Source: Coriaria nepalensis (Eukaryota > Streptophyta > Magnoliopsida > Cucurbitales > Coriariaceae). From it: 64,000 bases of DNA. A program made the position numbers and the translations under genes. The first letter of the stretch is position 1. Each line of letters starts with the position of its first letter. Location: assembly GCA_027186245.1 (NCBI GenBank), contig CP114482.1, forward strand, positions 18,433,209 to 18,497,208, in the 5' to 3' direction. This document shows positions 1 to 11,589 of this stretch, in pieces. The notes beneath the pieces are model-generated. The model was not told where the DNA came from, ran no database searches, and saw only the letters and a list, made by a program, of their open reading frames with translations.

Positions 1-2864
1 TGTTTAATCTTAGAGTGATCATCTCAAGGTCTCTTTGAAAGTCACTAATTCATTTGAAATCAATTCGAACGAATTCTATTTTTGCACATCGAACACTACT
101 TGTGTGAATCACTTGTTAATGATCTTTTTAAGATAAGTATGGATTTGTTTTATGTTATATTCATGGCAATGAGTTTTTTCAAGAAAATAAATTATTAGGA
201 ACCCATTTAAGCGAATACTATTTTCGCATTTCAAACAAGACTTTCGCACATAGCTTGGTTATGATTTTTTGAAGGCAAATATGAATTTGTTTAATCTTAG
301 AGTGATCATCTCAAGGTCTCTTTGAAAGTCACTAATTCATTTGAAATCAATTCGAACGAATTCTATTTTTGCACATCGAACACTACTTGTGTGAATCACT
401 TATTAATGATCTTTTTAACACAAGTATGCATTTGTTTTATGTTATATTCATGGCAATGAGTTTTTTCAAGAAAATAAATTGTTTGGAACCCATTTAAGCG
501 AATGCTATTTTCGCATTTCAAACAAGACTTTCGCACATAGCTTGGTTATGATTTTTTGAAGGCAAATATGAATTTGTTTAATCTTAGAGTGATCATCTCA
601 AGGTCTCTTTGAAAGTCACTAATTCATTTGAAATCAATTCGAACGAATTCTATTTTTGCACATCGAACACTACTTGTGTGAATCACTTATTAATGATCTT
701 TTTAAGACAAGTATCCATTTGTTTTATGTTATATTCATGGCAATGAGTTTTTTCAAGAAAATAAATTATTTGGAACCCATTTAAGCGAATACTATTTTCG
801 CATTTCAAACAAGACTTTCGCACATAGCTTGGTTATGATTTTTTGAAGGCAAATATGAATTTGTTTAATCTTAGAGTGATCATCTCAAGGTCTCTTTGAA
901 AGTCACTAATTCATTTGAAATCAATTCGAACGAATTCTATTTTTGCACATCGAACACTACTTGTGTGAATCACTTGTTAATGATATTTTTAAGATAAGTA
1001 TAGATTTGTTTTATGTTATATTCATGGCAATGAGTTTTTTCAAGAAAATAAATTATTAGGAACCCATTTAAGCGAATACTATTTTCGCATTTCAAACAAG
1101 ACTTTCGCACATGGCTTGGTTATGATTTTTTGAAGGCAAATATGAATTTGTTTAATCTTAGAGTCATCATCTCAATGTCTCTTTGAAAGTCACTAATTCA
1201 TTTGAAAGCAATTCGAAAGAATTCTATTTTTGCACATCGAACACTACTTGTGTGAATCACTTGTTAATGATCTTTTTAAGATAAGTATGGATTTGTTTTA
1301 TGTTATATTCATGGCAATAAGTTTTTTCAAGAAAATAAATTATTAGGAACCCATTTAAGCGAATACTATTTTCGCATTTCAAACAAGACTTTCGCACATA
1401 GCTTGGTTATGATTTTTTGAAGGCAAATATGAATTTGTTTAATCTTAGAGTCATCATCTCAATGTCTCTTTGAAAGTCACTAATTCATTTGAAAGCAATT
1501 CGAAAGAATTCTATTTTTGCACATCGAACAGTACTTGTGTGAATCACTTGTTAATGATCTTTTTAAGATAAGTATGCATTTGTTTTATGTTATATTCATG
1601 GCAATGAGTTTTTTCAAGAAAATAAATTATTTGGAACCCATTTAAGCGAATACTATTTTCGCATTTCAAACAAGACTTTCGCACATAGCTTGGTTATGAT
1701 TTTTTGAAGGCAAATATGAATTTGTTTAATCTTAGAGTGATCATCTCAAGGTCTCTTTGAAAGTCACTAATTCATTTGAAATCAATTCGAACGAATTCTA
1801 TTTTTGCACATCGAACACTACTTGTGTGAATCACTTATTAATGATCTTTTTAACACAAGTATGCATTTGTTTTATGTTATATTCATGGCAATGGGTTTTT
1901 TCAAGAAAATAAATTGTTTGGAACCCATTTAAGCGAATACTATTTTCGCATTTCAAACAAGACTTTCGCACATAGCTTGGTTATGATTTTTTGAAGGCAA
2001 ATATGAATTTGTTTAATCTTAGAGTGATCATCTCAAGGTCTCTTTGAAAGTCACTAATTCATTTGAAATCAATTCGAACGAATTCTATTTTTGCACATCG
2101 AACACTACTTGTGTGAATCACTTATTAATGATCTTTTTAACACAAGTATGCATTTGTTTTATGTTATATTCATGGCAATGAGTTTTTTCAAGAAAATAAA
2201 TTGTTTGGAACCCATTTAAGCGAATACTATTTTCGCATTTCAAACAAGACTTTCGCACATAGCTTGGTTATGATTTTTTGAAGGCAAATATGAATTTGTT
2301 TAATCTTAGAGTGATCATCTCAAGGTCTCTTTGAAAGTCACTAATTCATTTGAAATCAATTCGAACGAATTCTATTTTTGCACATCGAACACTACTTGTG
2401 TGAATCACTTGTTAATGATCTTTTTAAGATAAGTATGGATTTGTTTTATGTTATATTCATGGCAATGAGTTTTTTCAAGAAAATAAATTATTAGGAACCC
2501 ATTTAAGCGAATACTATTTTCGCATTTCAAACAAGACTTTCGCACATAGCTTGGTTATGATTTTTTGAAGGCAAATATGAATTTGTTTAATCTTAGAGTG
2601 ATCATCTCAAGGTCTCTTTGAAAGTCACTAATTCATTTGAAATCAATTCGAACGAATTCTATTTTTGCACATCGAACACTACTTGTGTGAATCACTTATT
2701 AATGATCTTTTTAACACAAGTATGCATTTGTTTTCTGTTATATTCATGGCAATGAGTTTTTTCAAGAAAATAAATTGTTTGGAACCCATTTAAGCAAATA
2801 CTATTTTCGCATTTCAAACAAGACTTTCGCGCATAGCTTGGTTATGATTTTTTGAAGGCAGGTA
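1..2864 (+). repeat. Homogeneous array of 287 bp dimers (chimeric alpha/beta + gamma)
   Basis: Unit starts fall at 282, 569, 856, 1143, 1430, 1717, 2004, 2291 and 2578, each 287 bp apart; 1-281 is a unit missing about five bases at the window edge. The first monomer of each dimer starts as alpha (TTAATCTTAGAGTGATCATC) but ends as beta (CAATTCGAACGAATTC, then ACTACTTGTGTGAATC), while the second is gamma. Copies are nearly identical and fall into sub-variants, for example GATAAGTATGGATTTG with ATTATTAGGAACCC, and CACAAGTATGCATTTG with ATTGTTTGGAACCC; the first followed by the second occurs at 1-568 and again at 2291-2864. This is the most homogenised part of the window, which suggests recent amplification. 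Confidence 0.93.
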
Positions 2865-3293
2865 TGAATTTTTTTAATCTTAGAGTCATCATCTCAATGT
2901 CTCTTTGAAAGTCACTAATTCATTCGAGAGCAATTAAAATGAATTCTATTTTCGTACTTCGAACCCGACTTTCGTACATAACTTGCTAATGATCATTTTA
3001 GGGCAAGTAGTCATTTGTTTCATTTGAGATTCATGTCAATGAGTCTTTTCAACACACTAATTCTTTTGAAAGCAATTTGAACGAATTCTATTTTTCCACT
3101 TCAAACACTACTTTTGTGAATCACTTGTTAATGACCTTTTTAAGACAAGTACGCATTTGTTTTATGTTATATTCACGGCAATGAGTTTTTTCAGGAAAAT
3201 AAATTATTTGGAACCCATTGGTGCTAATACTATTTTGGCATTTCAAACAAGACTTTCGCGCATAGCTTGGTTATTATTTTTTGAAGGCAAGTA

Positions 3294-3438
3294 TGAATTT
3301 GTTTAATCTTAGAGTCATCATCTCAATGTCTCTTTGAAAGTCACTAATTCATTTGAGAGCAATTAAAATGAATTCTATTTTTGTACTTCGAACCCGACTT
3401 TCGTACATAACTTGCTAATGATCATTTTAGGGCAAGTA
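3294..3438 (+). repeat. Alpha monomer, 145 bp, 5'-region subfamily (representative)
   Basis: This is a typical alpha monomer of the left part of the array. It opens with TGAATTTGTTTAATCTTAGA, continues with a dyad around CTTTGAAAG, has an EcoRI site (GAATTC at 3370), then CTTCGAACCCGACTTTCG and TAACTTGCTAATGATC, and closes with GGGCAAGTA. At 145 bp it is three bases longer than beta and gamma. Alpha is the most conserved monomer class across the window, and its first bases are used here to mark the start of each trimer. Confidence 0.9.
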
Positions 3439-3580
3439 GTCATTTGTTTCATTTGAGATTCATGTCAATTAGTCTTTTCAACCCACTAATTCATTTGAAA
3501 GCAATTCGAACGAATTCTATTTTTCCACTTCAAACACTACTTTTGTGAATCACTTGTTAATGATCTTTTTAACACAAGTA
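3439..3580 (+). repeat. Beta monomer, 142 bp, 5'-region subfamily (representative)
   Basis: This is the second monomer of the trimer. It opens with GTCATTTGTTTCATTTGAGA, has TCATGTCAAT, an EcoRI site (GAATTC at 3512) followed by CTATTTTTCCACTTC, then AAACACTACTTTTGTGAATC, and ends in ACACAAGTA. It aligns with alpha over its full length but differs at many positions, so the two classes are old. The EcoRI sites of alpha and beta lie 142 bp apart. Confidence 0.9.
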
Positions 3581-3722
3581 CGCATTTGTTTTATGTTATA
3601 TTCACGGCAATGAGTTTTTTCAGGAAAATAAATTATTTGGAACCCATTTAAGTGAATACTATTTTCCCATTTCAAACAAGACTTTCGCGCATAGCTTGGT
3701 TATGATTTTTTGAAGGCAAGTA
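3581..3722 (+). repeat. Gamma monomer, 142 bp, 5'-region subfamily (representative)
   Basis: This is the third monomer of the trimer. It carries TTTTATGTTATATTCACGGC, GAGTTTTTTCAGG, GGAACCCATTTAAG, GAATACTATTTT (no EcoRI site), TTTCAAACAAGACTTTCGCG and CATAGCTTGGTTATG. The run of T followed by GAAGGCAAGTA closes the monomer and leads into the next alpha. This subfamily dominates from 1 to about 11 kb and reappears near 19.2 and 20.9 kb. Confidence 0.9.
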
Positions 3723-4580
3723 TGAATTTGTTTAATCTTAGAGTCATCATCTCAATGTCTCTTTGAAAGTAACTAATTCATTTGAGAGCAATTAAAATGA
3801 ATTCTATTTTCGTACTTCGAACCCGACTTTCGTACATAACTTGCTAATGATCATTTTAGGGCAAGTAGTCATTTGTTTCATTTGAGATTCATGTCAATTA
3901 GTCTTTTCAACCCACTAATTCATTTGAAAGCAATTCGAACGAATTCTATTTTTCCACTTCAAACACTACTTTTGTGAATCACTTGTTAATGATCTTTTTA
4001 AGACAAGTACGCATTTGTTTTATGTTATATTCACGGCAATGAGTTTTTTCAGGAAAATAAATTATTTGGAACCCATTGGTGCTAATACTATTTTGGCATT
4101 TCAAACAAGACTTTCGCGCATAGCTTGGTTATTATTTTTTGAAGGCAAGTATGAATTTGTTTGATCTTAGAGTCATCATCTCAATGTCTCCTTGAAGGTC
4201 ACTAATTCATTTGAGAGTAATTAAAATGAATTCTATTTTCGTACTTCGAACCCAACTTTCGTACATAACTTGCTAATGATCATTTTAGGGCAAGTAGTCA
4301 TTTGTTTCATTTGAGATTCATGTCAATGAGTCTTTTCAACTCACTAATGCATTTGAAAGCAATTCGAACGAATTCTATTTTTCCACCTCAAACACTACTT
4401 TTGTGAATCACTTATTAATGATCTTTTTAACACAAGTATGCATTTGTTTTATGTTATATTCATGGCAATGAGTTTTTTCAAGAAAATAAATTATTTGGAA
4501 CCCATCGGAGCGAATAGTATTTTCGCATTTCAAACATGACTTTCGCGCATAGCTTGGTTATGATTTTTTGAAGGCAAATA

Positions 4581-7500
4581 TGAATTTGTTTAATCTTAAG
4601 TCATCATCTCAATGTCTCTTTGAAAGTCACTATTTCATTTGAAAGCAATTCGAACGAATTCTATTCTTGCACTTCAAACACTACTTTTGTGAATCACTTG
4701 TTAATGATCTTTTTAAGACAAGTATGCAATTGTTTTATGTTATATTCATGGCAATGAGTTTTTTCAAGAAAATAAATTATTTGGAACCCATTTAAGCGAA
4801 TATTATTTTCGCATTTCAAACAAGACTTTCGCACATAGCTTGGTTATGATTTTTTGAAGGCAAGTATGAATTTGTTTAATCTTAGGGTCATCATCTCAAT
4901 GTCTCTTTGAACGTCACTAATTCATTTGAGAGCAATTAAAATGAATCCTATTTTCATACTTCAATCCCGACTTTCCTACATAACTTGCTAATGATCATTT
5001 TAGGGCAAGTAGTCATTTGTTTCATTTTAGATTCATGTCAATCAGTCTTTTCAACTCACTAATTCATTTGAAAGCAATTCGAACGAATTCTATTTTTCCA
5101 CTTCAAACACTACTTTTGTGAATCACTTATTAATGATCTTTTTAACACAAGTACGCATTTGTTTTATTTTATATTCATGGCAATGAGTTTTTTCAAGAAA
5201 ATAAATTATTTAGAACCGATCGGAGCGAATACTATTTTCGCATTTCAAACAAGACTTTCGCGCATAGCTTGGTTATGATTATTTGAAGGCAAATATGAAT
5301 TTGATTGATCTTAAGTCATCATCTCAATGTCTCTTTGAAAGTCACTAATTCATTTGAAAGCAATTCGAGCGAATTCTTTTTTTGCACTTCAAACACAACT
5401 TTTGTGAATCACTTGTTAATGATATTTTTAAGGCAAGTATGCATTTCTTTTATGTTATATTCATGGAAATGAGTTTTTTCAAGAAAAGAAATTATTTGGA
5501 ACCCATTTAAGCGAATACTATTTTCCCATTTCAAACAAGACTTTCGCGCATAGCTTGGTTATGATTTTTTGAAGGCAAGTATGAATTTGTTTAATCTTAG
5601 AGTCATCATCTCAAAGTCTCTTTGAAAGTCACAAATTCATTTCAGAGTGATTAAAATGAATTCTATTTTCGTACTTCGAACCCGAGTTTCGTACATAACT
5701 TGCTAATGATCATTTTAGGGCAAGTAGTCATTTGTTTCATTTGAGATTCATGTCAATGAGTCTTTTCAACTCACTAATTCTTTTGAAAGCAATTCGAACG
5801 AATTCTATTTTTCCACTTCAAACACTACTTTTGTGAATCACTTATTAATGATCTTTTTAACACAAGTATGCATTTGTTTTATGTTATATTCATGGCAATG
5901 AGTTTTTTCAAGAAAATAAATTATTTGGAACCCATCGGAGCGAATACTATTTTCGCATTTCAAATATGACTTTCGCGCATAGCTTGGTTATGATTTTTTG
6001 AAGGCAAATATGAATTTGTTTAATCTTAGAGTCATCATCTCAATGTCTCTTTGAAAGTCACTAATTCATTTGAAAGCAATTCGAGCGAATTCTATTTTTG
6101 CACTTCAAACACTACTTTTGTGAATCACTGGTTAATGATATTTTTAAGGCAAGTATGCATTTCTTTTACGTTATATTCATGGCAATGAGTTTTTTCGAGA
6201 AAATAAATTATTTGGAACCCATTTAAGCGAATACTATTTTCCCATTTCAAACAAGACTTTCGTGCATAGCTTGGTTATGATTTTTTGAAGGCAAGTATGA
6301 ATTTTTTTAATCTTAGAGTCATCATATCATTGTCTCTTTGAAAGTCACTAATTCATTTGAGAGCAATTAAAATGGATTCTATTTTCGTACTTCGAACCCG
6401 ACTTTCGTACATAACTTGCTAATGATCATTTTAGGGCAAGTAGTCATTTGTTTCATTTTAGATTCATGTCAATTAGACTTTTCAACTCACTAATTCATTT
6501 GAAAGGAATTCGAACGAATTCCATTTTTCCACTTCAAATACTACTTTTGTGAATCACTTATTAATGATCTTTTTAACACAAGTATGCATTTGTTTTATTT
6601 TATATTCATGGCAATGAGTTTTTTCATGAAAATAAATTATTTAGAACCCATCGGAGAGAATAGTATTTTCACATTTCAAACATGACTTTCGCGCATAGGT
6701 TGGTTATGATTTTTTGAAGGCAAATATGAATTTGTTTAATCATAAGTCATCATCTCAATGTCTCCTTGAAAGTCACGAATTCATTTGAAAGCAATTCGAA
6801 CGAATTCTATTTTTGCACTTCAAACACTACTTTTGTGAATCACTTGTTAATGATCTTTTTAAGACAAGTATGCATTTGTTTTATGTTATATTCATGGCAA
6901 TGAGTTTTTTCAAGAAAAGAAATTATTTGGAACCCATCGGAGCGAATAGTATTTTCGCATTTCAAACATGACTTTCGCGCATAGGTTGCTTATGATTTTT
7001 TGAAGGCATCTATGAATTTTTTTAATCTTAGAGTCATCATCTCAATGTCTCTTTGAAAGTCACTAATTCATTTGAGAGCAATTAAAATGAATTCTATTTT
7101 CGTACTACGAACCCGACTTTCGTACATAACTTGCTAATGATCATTTTAGGGCAAGTAGTCATTTGTTTCATTTTAGATTCATGTCAATTAGTCTTTTCAA
7201 CTCACTAATTCATTTGAAAGGAATTCGAACGAATTCTATTTTTCCACTTCAAATACTACTTTTGTGAATCACTTATTAATGATCTTTTTAACACAAGTAT
7301 GCATTTGTTTTATTTTATATTCATGGCAATGAGTTTTTTCAAGAAAATAAATAATTTAGGACCCATCGGAGAGAATAGTATTTTCAGATTTCAAACATGA
7401 CTTTCGCGCATAGGTTGGTTATGATTTTTTGAAGGCAAATATGAATTTGTTTAATCTTAAGTCATCATCTCAATGTCTCCTTGAAAGTCACGAATTCATT

Positions 7501-10302
7501 TGAAAGCAATTCGAACGAATTCTATTTTTGCACTTCAAACACTACTTTTGTGAATCACTTGTTAATGATCTTTTTAAGACAAGTATGCATTTGTTTTATG
7601 TTATATTCATGGCAATGAGTTTTTTCAGGAAAATAAATTATTTGGAACCCATTTAAGCGAATACTGTTTTCGCATTTCAAACAAGACTTTCGCGCATAGC
7701 TTGGTTATGATTTTTTGAAGGCAAGTATGAATTTGTTTAATCTTAGAGTCATCATCTCAATGTCTCTTTGAAAGTCACTAATTCATTTGAGAGTGATTAA
7801 AATGCATTCTATTTTCGTACTTCGAACCCGACTTTCGTACATAACTTGCTAATGATCATTTTAGGGCAAGTAGTCATTTGTTTCATTTGAGATTCATGTC
7901 AATGAGTCTTTTCAACTCACTAATGCATTTGAAAGCAATTCGAACGAATTCTATTTTTCCACTTCAAACACTACTTTTGTGAATTACTTCTTAATGATCT
8001 TTTTAACACAAGTATGCATTTGTTTTATGTTATATTCATGGCAATGAGTTTTTTCAAGAAAATAAATTATTTGGAACCCATCGGAGCGAATAGTATTTTC
8101 GCATTTCAAACATGACTTTCGCGCATAGCTTGGTTATGATTTTTTGAAGGCAAATATGAATTTGTTAATCTTAGAGTCATCATCTCAATGTCTCTTTGAA
8201 AATCACTAATTCATTTGAAAGCAATTCGAGCGAATTCTATTTTTGCACTTCAAACACTACTTTTGTGAATCACTTGTTAATGATATTTTTAAGACAAGTA
8301 TGCATTTGTTTTATGTTATATTCATGGCAATGAGTTTTTTCAAGAAAATAAATTATTTGGAACCCATTTAAGCGAATACTATTTTCGCATTTCAAACAAG
8401 ACTTTCGCACATAGCTTGGTTATGATTTTTTGATGGCAAGTATGAATTTGTTTAATCTTAGGGTCATCATCTCAATGTCTCTTTGAAAGTCACTAATTCA
8501 TTTGAGAGCAATTAAAATGAATCCTATTTTCGTACTTCAATCCCGACTTTCGTACATAACTTGCTAACGGTCATTTTAGGGCAAGTAGTCATTTGTTTCA
8601 TTTGAGATTCGTGTCAATGATTCTTTTCAACTCACTAATTCATTTGAAAGCAATTCGAACGAATTCTATTTTTCCACTTCAAACACTACTTTTGTGAATC
8701 ACTTATTAATGATCTTTTTAACACAAGTATGCATTTGTTTTATGTTATATTCATGGCAATGAGTTTTTTCAAGAAAATAAATTATTTGGAACCCATCGGA
8801 GCGAATAGTATTTTCGCATTTCAAACATGACTTTCGCGCATAGCTTTGTTATGATTTTTTGAAGGCAAATATGAATTTGTTAATCTTAGAGTCATCATCT
8901 CAATGTCTCTTTGAAAGTCACTAATTCATTTGAAAGCAATTCGAGCGAATTCTATATTTGCACTTCAAACACTACTTTTGTGAATCACTTGTTAATGATA
9001 TTTTTAAGACAAGTATGCATTTGTTTTATGTTATATTCATGGCAATGAGTTTTTTCAAGAAAATAAATTATTTGGAACCCATTTAAGCGAATACTATTTT
9101 CGCATTTCAAACAAGACTTTCGCACATAGCTTGGTTATGATTTTTTGATGGCAAGTATGAATTTGTTTAATCTTAGGGTCATCATCTCAATGTCTCTTTG
9201 AAAGTCACTAATTCATTTGAGAGCAATTAAAATGAATCCTATTTTCGTACTTCAATCCCGACTTTCGTACATAACTTGCTAACGGTCATTTTAGGGCAAG
9301 TAGTCATTTGTTTCATTTGAGATTCGTGTCAATGATTCTTTTCAACTCACTAATTCATTTGAAAGCAATTCGATCGAATTCTATTTTTCCACTTCAAACA
9401 CTACTTTTCTGAATCACTTATTAATGATCTTTTTAACACAAGTATGCATTTGTTTTATGTTATATTCATGGCAATGAGTTTTTTCAAGAAAATAAATTAT
9501 TTTGAACCAATCGGAGCGAATACTATTTTCGCTTTTCAAACATGACTTTCGCGCATAGCTTGGTTATGATTTTTTGAAGGCAAATATGAATTTGTTTAAT
9601 CTTAGAGTCATCATCTAAATGTCTCTTTGAAAGTCACTAATTCATTTGACAGCAATTCGAACGAATTCTATTTTTGCACATCGAACACTACCTGTGTAAA
9701 TCACTTGTTAATGATCTTTTTAAGACAAGTATGCATTTGTTTTGTGTTATATTCATGGCAATGAGTTTTTTCAAGAAAATAAATTATTTGGAACCCATTT
9801 AAGCGAATACTATTTTCCAATTTCAAACAAGACTTTCGCGCATAGCTTGGTTATGATTTTTTGAAGGCAAGTATGAATTTGTTTAATCTTAGAGTCATCA
9901 TCTCAATGTCTCTTTCAAAGTCACTAATTCATTTGAGAGCAATTAAAATGAATTCTATTTTCGTACTTCGAACCCGACCTTCGTACATAACTTGCTAATG
10001 ATCATTTTAGGGCAAGTAGTCATTTGTTTCATTTGAGATTCATGTCAATGAGTCTTTTCAACTCACTAATTCATTTGAAAGCAATTCGAACGAATTCTAT
10101 TTTTCCACTTCAAACACTACTTTTGTGAATCACTTGTTAATGATCTTTTTAAGACAAGTATGCATTTGTTTTATGTTATATTCATGGCAATGAGTTTTTT
10201 CAAGAAAATAAATTATTTGGAACCCATTTAAGCAAATACTATTTTCCCATTTCAAACAAGACTTTCACGCATAGCTTGGTTATGATTTTTTGAAGGCAAG
10301 TA
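4581..10302 (+). repeat. Eight 715 bp pentamers (286-287 bp dimer + 429 bp trimer)
   Basis: Dimer starts are 4581, 5296, 6011, 6727, 7442, 8157, 8872 and 9587; trimer starts are 4867, 5582, 6298, 7013, 7728, 8443, 9158 and 9874. Each 715-716 bp pentamer is therefore chimeric alpha/beta, gamma, alpha, beta, gamma. The dimer part has the same kind of alpha/beta fusion as the 1-2864 array, with a beta-like right half (CAATTCGAACGAATTC or CAATTCGAGCGAATTC). The strict alternation over 5.7 kb shows that the pentamer, not the trimer, was the unit being amplified here. Confidence 0.93.
8157..9586 (+). repeat. Two near-identical 715 bp pentamers in tandem
   Basis: The copies 8157-8871 and 8872-9586 share private changes: a one-base loss giving TGAATTTGTTAATCTTAG, TTGATGGCAAGTATG at their internal trimer boundary, TTGCTAACGGTCATTTTAGG, and GATTCGTGTCAATGATTC. 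The neighbouring pentamers lack these. They look like one of the most recent duplications in the 4.6-10.3 kb block. Confidence 0.88.
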
Positions 10303-11589
10303 TGAATTTGTTTAATCTTAGAGTCATCATCTCAATGTCTCTTTGAAAGTCACTAATTCATTTCAGAGCAATTAAAATGAATTCTATTTTCGTACTTCGA
10401 ACCCGACTTTCGTACATAACTTGCTAATGATCATTTTTGGCCAAGTAGTCATTTCTTTCATTTGAGATTCATGTCACTTAGTCTTTTCAAGTCACTAATT
10501 CATTTGAAAGCAATTGGAACGAATTCTATTTTTGCACTTCAAACACTACTTTTGTGAATCACTTGTTAATGATCCTTTTGGGACAAGTATGCATTTGGTT
10601 TATGTTATATTCATGGCAATGAGTTTTTTCAGGAAACTAAATTATTTGGAACCCATTTGAGCGAATACTATTTTCGCATTTCAAACATGACTTTCGCGCA
10701 TAGCTTGGTTATGATTTTTTGAAGGCAAGTATGAATTTGTTTAATCTTAGAGTCATCATCTCAATGTCTCTTTGAAAGTCTCTAGTTCATTTGAAAGCAA
10801 TAAAATGAATTCTATTTTCGCACTTCGAACCCGGCTTTCGTACATAACTTGCTAATGATCATTTTAGGGCAAGTAGTCATTTGTTTCATTTGAGATTCAT
10901 GTCAATGAGTCTTTTCAACTCACTAATTAATTTGAAAGCGATTCGAACGAATTCTATTTTCCCACTTCACACACTACTTTTGTGAATCACTTGTTAATGA
11001 TCTTTTTAAGACAAGTATGCTTTTTTTTAATGTTAATTTCATGGCAATGAGTTTTTTCAAGAAAATAAATTATTTCGAACCCATTGGAGCGAATGCTATT
11101 TTCGCATTTTGAATCACGACTATCGCGCATTGCTTGTAAATGATTTTTTGAAGGCAAGTATGAATTTGTTTAATCTTAGAGTCATCGTCTCAATGTCGCT
11201 TTGAAAGTCACTAGTTTATTTGAAAGCAATTAAATTGAATTCTATTTTCGCACTTCAAACCCGACTTTCGTACATAACTTGCTAATGATCATTTTAGGGC
11301 AAGTATTCATTTGTTTCATTTGAGATTCAAGTCAATGAGTCTTTTCAAGTCTCTAATTCATTTGAAAGAAATTGGAACGAATTCTATTTTTGCACTTGAA
11401 ACGCTACCTTTGTGAATCACTTGTTAATGATCTTTTTAAGACAAGTAATCATTTGTTTTATGTTATATTCATGGCAATGAGTTTTTTCAAGAAACTAAAT
11501 TATTTGGAACCCATTGGAGCGCATGCTATTTATGCATTTTAATTATGACTATCGCGCATAGCTCGCATATGATTTTTTGAAAGTAAGTA
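10303..11589 (+). repeat. Three trimers spanning the gamma subfamily transition
   Basis: Unit starts are 10303, 10732 and 11161. The first has the left-region gamma throughout. The gammas of the second and third start in the left-region form (TTCATGGCAATGAG, then GGAACCC or CGAACCC) but end in the form typical of the right (CCATTGGAGCG, GCATG or GAATG, TATCGCGCAT). The two subfamilies are thus joined inside the gamma monomer rather than at a monomer boundary. Confidence 0.85.

Larger units (their letters stand above)
2865..4580 (+). repeat. Four 429 bp alpha-beta-gamma trimers
   Basis: Unit starts are 2865, 3294, 3723 and 4152, exactly 429 bp apart. Each contains a full alpha, a full beta (GTCATTTGTTTCATTTGAGA) and a gamma with CACGGCAATGAG or CATGGCAATGAG. 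The alternation of CCCATTGGTGCTAATACTA in the first and third gammas (2865 and 3723 units) with other CCCAT-forms in the second and fourth suggests an 858 bp sub-period. The switch from 287 bp dimers to 429 bp trimers at 2865 is abrupt and stays in register. Confidence 0.93.

Noticed and set aside
1..2864. CRISPR-like array of short direct repeats
   Set aside because: There are no alternating repeats and unique spacers; the full 287 bp is repeated and sits in a continuous satellite.
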